Source: CAYTRP01 sp964625145 (GTDB taxonomy: Bacteria; Sumerlaeota; Sumerlaeia; SLMS01; JAHLLQ01). From it: DNA of 12,130 nt. Each line of letters opens with the position of its first letter. The stretch's first letter is position 1. Below, piece after piece: positions 6,018 to 12,130 of this stretch. The translations under genes and the position numbers were made by a program. The notes beneath the pieces are model-generated. The model was given only the letters and a program-made list of their open reading frames with translations, ran no database searches and was not told the origin of the DNA. The stretch covers positions 1-12,130 of the forward strand of contig CAZVAQ010000105.1 in assembly GCA_964625145.1 (NCBI GenBank), read 5' to 3'.

Positions 6018-7643
6018 TTACCGCCCCGGCTTTGGCGGAGGCGCGATTGCACGGAACACCACGCCCTCGTGGTTGCGGATCGCGTACTGCAGCGTCCACT
6101 CATCGCGGAACACCGCCAGCATCCGCCCCCTCGGATCGATGAACACGTCGCTGATCCCCGAGCGGACAAACTGCCGCCAGTTGAAGTCCTCCGGCACGTC
6201 CAGCCATCGCGCCGCCGTGAAGCCCAACCGCTCAATGCGGATCTCCACGTCATACTCTTCCAACATGCGGTGCTGCACCACCTCGAACTGCAGCGCGCCC
6301 ACTGCCGCCAGGATGCAGTCAGCGCCCGTCGTCTTGTCCGGCGGATAGAGCACCTGGATCGTGCCCTCCTCGGACAATTGCTGCAGGCCCTTGTCGAGCC
6401 GCTTGCGCTTCAGCGGATTTGGCACCAGCACACGCGCGAACAGCTCCGGGCAGAAGCGGGGAATGCCGTCGAACTCGAACGTCTCGCCCTCGGTCAACGT
6501 GTCCGCGATTTGGTAAATCCCGGGGTCGTACAAACCAACAATATCACCCGCATAGCCCTCGTCGAGTTGTACGCGCTCCTCGGCAAAGAAGGTGATCGCA
6601 TTCCCCAGCCGGATGTCCTTCTGGTCGCGTACCAGCCGCGCCTGCATTCCGCGCTCGAATCGGCCCGACACCACACGCATGAACGCCACGCGGTCGCGGT
6701 GGTTCTTGTCCATGTTCGCCTGGATCTTGAAGATGAAGCCTGAGAACTTCTCCTCCTGCGGCTCCCGGTACCCGTCCGTCGTCGGGCGTCCCGTCGGCGT
6801 TGGTGCCATCTTTCCGAACCAGTTCAGGAACGGCTCCACGCCAAAGTTCGTCAACGCGCTGCCAAAGAAGACCGGGGTGATCTCGCCCTCCAGGAACTTC
6901 TGGTGGTCGAACGCCTCGCCTGCCCCCTCCAGCAGCTCCAACTCCTCGCGCAGGCTCCCCGCTGCGTCCGCCCCGACCAACTCGTCCAGCTTGTCCCCCT
7001 TGATGGCCCGGCCCACCGCGCGGCTGCTCCCGTGGTCGGTCCCCCGCTCGAACAGATGAACGGTATCGTCCCACCGATCGTAGACGCCCTTGAAGGTCGG
7101 TCCCATCCCGATGGGCCAATTGGCCGAGACGCAGTGGATCCCCAGCAGCTCCTCGACCTCGCTCATCAGGTCCAGTGGTTCGCGCCCTTCGCGGTCCATC
7201 TTGTTCACGAAAGTGAAGATAGGCATCGCGCGCAGACGGCACACTTCAAAGAGTTTACGTGTCTGCGCTTCAACGCCTTTCGCGGCGTCGATCAGCATGA
7301 TCGCGCAATCCGCCGCTGCCAGCGTCCGGTAGGTGTCTTCGCTGAAGTCCTGGTGACCCGGTGTGTCCAGGAGGTTGTACAAGTACTCGTGATAGGGAAA
7401 CTGCATCACCGACGTGGTGACCGAAATGCCGCGCTCCTTCTCAATGCTCATCCAGTCGGAAGTGGCCCCGCGGGCCGCGCGCTTGGATCGCACCGCTCCC
7501 GCCAGACGGATCGCCCCGCCGTACAGCAGCATCTTCTCCGTCAGCGTCGTCTTGCCCGCGTCCGGGTGTGAGATGATGGCAAAGGTCCGTCGCCGGGCGA
7601 TCTCCTCGGCCAGCGTTCGCTTGGTGTTTTCGGCTACTGTCAC
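6018..7643 (-). CDS. prfC: Peptide chain release factor 3 (class II RF, GTPase)
   Basis: RF3 is a ribosome-bound GTPase that removes RF1/RF2 after peptide release. The 541 residues are slightly longer than the about 529 of E. coli RF3. GTPase motifs are all present: G1 SHPDAGKTTLTE starting at 25, the effector loop ATSDWMSIEKERGISVTTSV at 60-79 (the switch I/G2 region), G3 DTPGHQDF at 93-100, and G4 NKMD at 147-150. GEITPVFFGSALTNFGV, FSGFIFKIQANMDKNHRDRV and GALQFEVVQHRML are RF3-specific and separate it from EF-G and EF-Tu. The likely start is the GTG at 7643 with GAGG nine bases upstream, giving MTVAENTKRTLAEEIARRRT. The extra length includes a proline-rich tail (APPPKPGR). It lies 121 bases downstream of the HAD gene on the same strand and ends three bases from the dnaN stop. 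Confidence 0.97.
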   Translation of the reverse strand: MTVAENTKRTLAEEIARRRTFAIISHPDAGKTTLTEKMLLYGGAIRLAGAVRSKRAARGATSDWMSIEKERGISVTTSVMQFPYHEYLYNLLDTPGHQDFSEDTYRTLAAADCAIMLIDAAKGVEAQTRKLFEVCRLRAMPIFTFVNKMDREGREPLDLMSEVEELLGIHCVSANWPIGMGPTFKGVYDRWDDTVHLFERGTDHGSSRAVGRAIKGDKLDELVGADAAGSLREELELLEGAGEAFDHQKFLEGEITPVFFGSALTNFGVEPFLNWFGKMAPTPTGRPTTDGYREPQEEKFSGFIFKIQANMDKNHRDRVAFMRVVSGRFERGMQARLVRDQKDIRLGNAITFFAEERVQLDEGYAGDIVGLYDPGIYQIADTLTEGETFEFDGIPRFCPELFARVLVPNPLKRKRLDKGLQQLSEEGTIQVLYPPDKTTGADCILAAVGALQFEVVQHRMLEEYDVEIRIERLGFTAARWLDVPEDFNWRQFVRSGISDVFIDPRGRMLAVFRDEWTLQYAIRNHEGVVFRAIAPPPKPGR

Positions 7644-7764
7644 TCTGGGAATCCTCGTTCTGGCTGCCTGCCCGGATGATCACCCGCAGGGGCGCGCAAC
7701 CAGAAGGGCAACAGGCCACCCTTGGCAAGGCGAAGGTTAGGCCAGGTGCATTGCCGGAGGAGCC

Positions 7765-8493
7765 CTACATCACCAGTTCGGGGCCGTTGGACTTGGAGAC
7801 GAACTGGGGCGAGAGCAGCAGCTTCGCCAGCGCCCGCGTGCTCGTCACCGTGTAGTGGGGGAGGTATTCCGGAGATAGCACTGGCTGGTGGCGGTGCGGG
7901 CCGATCTTCAGCCGGATCGAGGTCATCCCCAGCATCCGCGCCGGGAAGACGTCATTGTCCAGCCGGTCACCGATCATGGCCGCGCTGGCCGGCTCGCAAT
8001 GAGCCATGGACAAGGCCCCGAGGAAGAACCGCAGGTCGGGCTTGCGCATTCCCATTTCCGCGCTGATCGCGTGGACCTGGAACATGTCGATCAGGTTTTC
8101 CTCCTCCAGCCGCCGCCGCACTGCTGCCGGCTGATTCCCGATGATCCCCAGACTGTAGCGGCCGGATAGGTCCATTACCAGATCCTTCATCCCCGGCAGC
8201 AAGGGGACCATCTCCCGGTACTTCTTGTAGGAGGTGCCGTTCATTTTCTTCTCGTACTCGAGCTTGATCTTCTCGAAGCGCTCCGGCTCCTCGGTGAAGA
8301 TCCAGATCAGGTGGGTCACATAGCTGGGCAGATAATAGCGCCGGGCGGCCCGGACCGCGCTGGCGAACTCCCGCTCGGTCACCTGGCAACCGTTCTTGTT
8401 CAGGAGGTCAAAAATCAACTGCTCCTGATAGTGGTACACCGGTTCGTCGTCGAACAGCGTCCCGCCCACGTCGAAGAATATCCAGGTGAGCAT
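7765..8493 (-). CDS. HAD-superfamily hydrolase (haloacid dehalogenase-like)
   Basis: HAD enzymes are mostly phosphatases acting on small phosphorylated molecules through a covalent aspartyl intermediate; the substrate here is unknown. The 242 residues carry the four motifs: I, FFDVGGTLFDD with nucleophile D8; II, LGIIGNQPA at 115-123; III, K151 in MGMRKPDLRF; IV, MIGDRLDNDVFPA with D176 and D181. Motif I has Gly where the acid/base Asp of DxD usually stands (DVGGT), a variant known in some HAD branches, and motif II has Gly-Asn in place of Ser/Thr-Asn, so activity should not be assumed. The helical insert between motifs I and II (about 16-110) is a C1-type cap. The ATG at 8493 has a strong GAGGAAGG six bases upstream. 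It sits between dnaE and prfC on the same strand, 142 and 121 bases away; nothing links it functionally to them. Confidence 0.9.
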   Translation of the reverse strand: MLTWIFFDVGGTLFDDEPVYHYQEQLIFDLLNKNGCQVTEREFASAVRAARRYYLPSYVTHLIWIFTEEPERFEKIKLEYEKKMNGTSYKKYREMVPLLPGMKDLVMDLSGRYSLGIIGNQPAAVRRRLEEENLIDMFQVHAISAEMGMRKPDLRFFLGALSMAHCEPASAAMIGDRLDNDVFPARMLGMTSIRLKIGPHRHQPVLSPEYLPHYTVTSTRALAKLLLSPQFVSKSNGPELVM

Positions 8494-8635
8494 CCCAGCC
8501 CTTCCTCAACTCGGATTGTTTCCCTCGGAGCAAAAGGGTCCGTGCATGGCACCGGGGTGTCAAGCAGGGGGGGAGGCCCGAAGGCTGATCCGGGTGCTTT
8601 TGGAAAGTTTCACCATCTGGGACGTCGTCGGCCTC

Positions 8636-11600
8636 TTACGATCCGAACCGCTGCCTCTGCGGGGGAGCCAACAAGCTCTCCGGCGCCACCAGACGCACCC
8701 GCGGGCGCCCCGGCAGATCCCGGATGGCATCCAGCGCCGCCGTCGTCACCGGCAGCCGCCAAGGCGCCCCTGGAGTGAAGCTGGCCACCACGTCCTCTCC
8801 ATGCAGGATCGCGAGCCTCAGCGGCTTGGCACCCGTGCCCGCATGGCGGCGACAGATCTCCTTGAGCTGCCACAGCGCCGCGTCCTCCAGCGCCGTGTCC
8901 CGCCAGGCGATCTCGATACCCCGGGCGTCGGCCCGAAGCTCCTCCGCCAACTTCACCGACTGCCCCTCCAGCGAAACCCGCCCGGACCACATGGAGAGCT
9001 GCCCCTGCACATGCACCACCGCGTCGGGCTGCAGCTTCTCCCGGCACTGCTCGAACGAGCGCGCGAAGAATTTGCACTCGAACGGCCCGTCAAAGTCCTC
9101 CATCAGCACGATCCCCCACGGATTGCCGTTCTTGTCCGTGCGCACATTCACATCGCTGATGTAGGCGAGAAACGCCACGCCCTCGCGCTGGTTCTCCTTC
9201 AGCTTCGCCGCACGCGGCTCCAACTGGCTGCTGCGAATCGTGCTGAAAGCCTCCAGCTCCGCCGAGAATCGCTTCAGCGGATGGTCACTCAAGTAGAAGC
9301 CCAGATGTTCCTTCTCGCTCGATGCCCGCTCGCGCATGTCCCACTCGGGCAATGGCGGCAGCGGTATCTCTTCGATGATGGCAGTGGGGGAGGAGCCATC
9401 ATCCGCACCGATCGCAAACATATCTTCCTGGCCGGAGTTCTTCTCCCGCTGGTAATCCGCCGCCAGTGACATCACCTCCGGCAGCACACCCAACAGCGCC
9501 GCGCGATTCGGCTGCAGGCTGTCGAACGCCCCGACCTTGATCAGCGCTTCCACCATCCGCGAGTTCACCTCTTCCCGCGGCACGCGCAGGCAGAAGTCCT
9601 GCAGGCTGCGGAACGGACCGTTCGCATCGCGTTCCTTCACCACCGCCTGTGCAAAGCTGGTCCCCACGCCCTTTACACCATTCAACGCGTACCAGATGCA
9701 GTCTCCGTCGGGATTGAAATACTCGCGCGATCGGTTGATGTCCACAGGCATGACCCTGATGCCCGCATCGCGGCAATCGGCCACATACTTCGCAATTCCA
9801 TCCGTGGACCCACTAATTTCGTTGGTCAGCAGTGCAGCCAGGAAGTAAGTTGGCCAATGCGCCCGCAGGTAACCCGTCTGGAACGTCACCACCGCATACG
9901 CAGCCGAGTGCGACTTGTTGAAGCCGTATCGCGCGAACGTGACGATGTTGTTCCAAATCTTGTCCGCGATTTCCCGCGGCACCTGGCTTACCTTCTCCGC
10001 GCCCTCGATGAACTTCGGGTACATCTTGTCCATCACGTCCTGCTTCTTCTTCCCCATCGCCTTGCGCAGCGTATCCGCCTCGCCCCCGCTGAAGCCGCAC
10101 ATCTTCTGGCTGATCAGCATCACCTGTTCCTGGTACAGGATGACGCCGTAGGTCTCCTTCAGGATCGGCTCCAGCACGGGATGGTCAAAGACCACCGGTT
10201 CCCGCCCGTGCTTGCGATCCACAAAGACGTGGTGCATCCCCTGATCCAATGGTCCCGGTCGGTACAGGGCGATCAGAGCCGTCAGGTCCGAGAACGTCGT
10301 CGGCTTCAGCCGCTTCACCAGCGCCGTCAGCCCGTCCGATTCCAACTGGAACACGCCCAGCGTGTGTCCCTCGCCCAGTGAATCGAACGTCTTCTTGTCC
10401 TGCAGGCGAATCGCGTCCCAATCGATCTCGACTCCCTCGCGCTCCTTCAGCATCTGCACGGTCTTGTTGATGACCGTCAGGTTCTTTAGGCCCAGGAAGT
10501 CCATCTTCAGCAGGCCCAGCTCCTCCTCGCAGTCCGTCATCGGGAACTGCGTCGCCCACTTCTCTTCATTGGGGGCCTTGTAGAGTGGGCAATAATCCGT
10601 CAGCGGCCGGTCGGAAATGATGATCCCCGCCGCGTGCAGGCTTGCGTGGCGCACCATCCCCTCCACACGCTGCGCCATGTCCACCAGCTTGCGGATCTGC
10701 GGGTCCTGCTCCACCAGTTCGCGCAGTTGCGCGGACTCCTCCAACGCCTTTGGAAGCGTGATCCCCAGATCCGCCGGTACCGCCTTGGCAACGCGGTCCA
10801 CCGTGTTCAGCGGAATGTCCATCACGCGGCCCACATCGCGAATTGCGGCCTTGGCCTTCATTGTTCCAAACGTGATGATCCCCGCCACGCACTCGGGACC
10901 GTACTTTTGGCGCACGTACTCAATGACCGTGGCGCGCCCCTCCGGGCAGAAATCGATGTCGATATCCGGCATCGAAATGCGATCCGGATTCAGGAACCGC
11001 TCGAACAGCAACGCATTCTCGATTGGATCGAGCTGCGTGATCCCCAGGGCATACGCCACGATCGACCCCGCCGCCGAGCCGCGTCCCGGCCCGACCGGAA
11101 TCCCCTGTGACCGCGCAAACGCGATGAAGTCCGCCACGATCAGGAAGTACGACGGAAAGCCCATCCCCTCGATAACGCGCAGCTCAAACTCCACCCGCTT
11201 GCGCACCTCCTCACCCGGGTCCGCGCCATACCGCATGCGGATGCCCTTCCACACCTGATCGCGCAGGTGCTCCGTTTCGCTGCTGCCATCCGGAGTGGGA
11301 AACCGCGGCAGGTGGTACTTCTTCTCCGGCATCTGCAGGTTGCACATCTCCGCCACCAGGCGCGTGTTCGTGATCGCGTCCGGCAACTCCGTGAACAGCG
11401 CCGCCATCTCGTCCGTGCTCTTCAGGTAAAACTCCGACGCATCGAACCGAAACCGGTTCGTGTCGGCGATGCGCGCGCCCGTCTGCACGCACAGCAGGCA
11501 GTCGTGCACCTCCGCGTCGGCCTTCGTCATGTAGTGCGCGTCGTTCGAGGCGATCAGCCGCAGGTTGTGCCGCTTGGCCAACTCGACGATCCCCCGGTTG

Positions 11601-12130
11601 ACCCCCCGCTGCTCCTCGATCCCGTGCTCCATCAACTCCATGAAGAACCGCTCGCGGCCGAACATCTCGACAAACCGCCCCGTCAACTGCTCCGCATCGT
11701 CGGCCCTCCCCGCCATCAGCGCCTGCGGAATCAACCCCGCCAGGCACGACGAAGTCGCCACCACACCATTCAAGTGCGCCTGCAGCGTCTCGAAATCAAT
11801 TCGCGGTTTGTAGTAAAAACCCTCTGTGTGCCCAATCGTCGACAGGCGGCAGATGTTGAGATATCCCTCGTAGTTCTCCGCCAGCAGCAACAGATGGTGC
11901 GTCGCCTTCTGCTCCCCGCCCCCGCGATCGGTCCGCTTGTTCGGCGTGATGTAGACCTCGCACCCGATCAGCGGCTTGATCCCCGCCTTCCTCGCCGCGC
12001 GGTGGAACTCCAGCGCCCCGAACAACACCCCGTGGTCCGTCAACGCCAATGCGTCCATCCCCATCGACTTCACATACTCCACCATCGGCCCGATGCGGTT
12101 CGCACCGTCGAGCAGGCTGTACTCCGAATG
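8636..12130 (-). CDS. dnaE: DNA polymerase III alpha subunit (5' end cut by window edge)
   Basis: DnaE is the catalytic subunit of the replicative polymerase. The frame is open to the window edge, where it reads HSEYSLLDGANRIGP; that is the normal family N-terminus from the second PHP histidine on, so only about 8-10 residues are missing. The 1164 visible residues are close to the E. coli length. Counting from the first visible residue, the PHP domain spans about 1-290 (TDHG 31-34, GCEVY 56-60, SNDAHY 195-200), with metal-ligand-like residues largely retained. Then come the palm and fingers, with SMPDIDIDFCPEGR starting at 386 and the third aspartate in KMDFLGL (D544). An HhH element, GVKGVGTSF, lies near 818-826. 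The internal clamp-binding motif QEDMF is at 901-905, and an OB-fold spans about 982-1065. The C-terminal region (about 1070-1164) is of the tau-binding type by position. The stop is at 8636-8638. Confidence 0.97.
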   Translation of the reverse strand, partial: HSEYSLLDGANRIGPMVEYVKSMGMDALALTDHGVLFGALEFHRAARKAGIKPLIGCEVYITPNKRTDRGGGEQKATHHLLLLAENYEGYLNICRLSTIGHTEGFYYKPRIDFETLQAHLNGVVATSSCLAGLIPQALMAGRADDAEQLTGRFVEMFGRERFFMELMEHGIEEQRGVNRGIVELAKRHNLRLIASNDAHYMTKADAEVHDCLLCVQTGARIADTNRFRFDASEFYLKSTDEMAALFTELPDAITNTRLVAEMCNLQMPEKKYHLPRFPTPDGSSETEHLRDQVWKGIRMRYGADPGEEVRKRVEFELRVIEGMGFPSYFLIVADFIAFARSQGIPVGPGRGSAAGSIVAYALGITQLDPIENALLFERFLNPDRISMPDIDIDFCPEGRATVIEYVRQKYGPECVAGIITFGTMKAKAAIRDVGRVMDIPLNTVDRVAKAVPADLGITLPKALEESAQLRELVEQDPQIRKLVDMAQRVEGMVRHASLHAAGIIISDRPLTDYCPLYKAPNEEKWATQFPMTDCEEELGLLKMDFLGLKNLTVINKTVQMLKEREGVEIDWDAIRLQDKKTFDSLGEGHTLGVFQLESDGLTALVKRLKPTTFSDLTALIALYRPGPLDQGMHHVFVDRKHGREPVVFDHPVLEPILKETYGVILYQEQVMLISQKMCGFSGGEADTLRKAMGKKKQDVMDKMYPKFIEGAEKVSQVPREIADKIWNNIVTFARYGFNKSHSAAYAVVTFQTGYLRAHWPTYFLAALLTNEISGSTDGIAKYVADCRDAGIRVMPVDINRSREYFNPDGDCIWYALNGVKGVGTSFAQAVVKERDANGPFRSLQDFCLRVPREEVNSRMVEALIKVGAFDSLQPNRAALLGVLPEVMSLAADYQREKNSGQEDMFAIGADDGSSPTAIIEEIPLPPLPEWDMRERASSEKEHLGFYLSDHPLKRFSAELEAFSTIRSSQLEPRAAKLKENQREGVAFLAYISDVNVRTDKNGNPWGIVLMEDFDGPFECKFFARSFEQCREKLQPDAVVHVQGQLSMWSGRVSLEGQSVKLAEELRADARGIEIAWRDTALEDAALWQLKEICRRHAGTGAKPLRLAILHGEDVVASFTPGAPWRLPVTTAALDAIRDLPGRPRVRLVAPESLLAPPQRQRFGS
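9416..9430 (-). other. Internal beta-clamp-binding motif of DnaE (QEDMF)
   Basis: These codons read Gln-Glu-Asp-Met-Phe and lie between the HhH region and the OB-fold. E. coli DnaE has its essential internal clamp-binding peptide at the equivalent place (QADMF). The match in sequence and position makes binding to the hydrophobic cleft of the DnaN encoded in this window very likely. Confidence 0.85.

Noticed and set aside
6021..6038. Inverted repeat CCGCC / GGCGG just past the dnaN stop as a terminator.
   Set aside because: Only five pairs, no T-run on either strand, and it lies inside the prfC coding end.
7644..7764. Small inverted repeats (AAGGG/CCCTT, GCCA/TGGC) between the HAD gene and prfC as a terminator.
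   Set aside because: Stems of only 4-5 bp without a following T-run on the transcribed strand.
8567..8573. A run of seven G in the gap between dnaE and the HAD gene as a slippery or regulatory site.
   Set aside because: It is outside any coding region, and I see no structure around it.

Overview
This is a GC-rich bacterial chromosomal segment with densely packed genes on both strands, C/G-ending codons and frequent GTG starts. It carries housekeeping genes: pantothenate synthesis, the DNA polymerase III clamp and polymerase, and release factor 3. There are no tRNAs, rRNAs, CRISPR arrays, insertion sequences, integrases or phage genes that I can see. The genes are ordinary bacterial types. 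The sequence does not let me name the phylum with confidence; a Gram-negative, possibly poorly sampled lineage is a guess from the LolD/MacB-like ABC ATPase and the secreted-protein-like remnant.

Layout. Bases 1-399 (+) are the C-terminal part of an ABC transporter ATPase, cut by the window edge. Bases 412-994 (-) hold a broken gene: two reading frames join at an A4 run (T4 on the coding strand) to give one protein-like sequence ending in a domain seen at the C-terminus of secreted proteins. After an AT-rich gap comes panC (1219-2070, +), then a hairpin terminator at 2086-2113, a second imperfect hairpin at 2138-2161, and a DegT/DnrJ/EryC1/StrS-type aminotransferase (2289-3428, +). Facing it is a PAS-PAS-GAF sensor protein without an output domain (3441-4697, -). 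Divergent from that is dnaN (4878-6014, +), which converges on prfC (6018-7643, -). Behind prfC on the minus strand are a HAD-family hydrolase (7765-8493) and dnaE (8636 to the window end), which lacks only its first few codons.

How the genes relate. DnaN (beta clamp) and DnaE (replicative polymerase) work together, and DnaE carries a recognisable internal clamp-binding motif, QEDMF. They are on opposite strands, separated by prfC and the HAD gene. dnaN is monocistronic here, without dnaA, recF or visible DnaA boxes, so nothing indicates an origin. dnaE, the HAD gene and prfC run in the same direction with 120-145 base gaps and could be one transcription unit or separate ones. The points most worth a second look are the frameshifted remnant, the output-less PAS-PAS-GAF protein, the unlinked dnaN, and the paired hairpins between panC and the aminotransferase gene. 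I did not find a convincing new multi-gene system.
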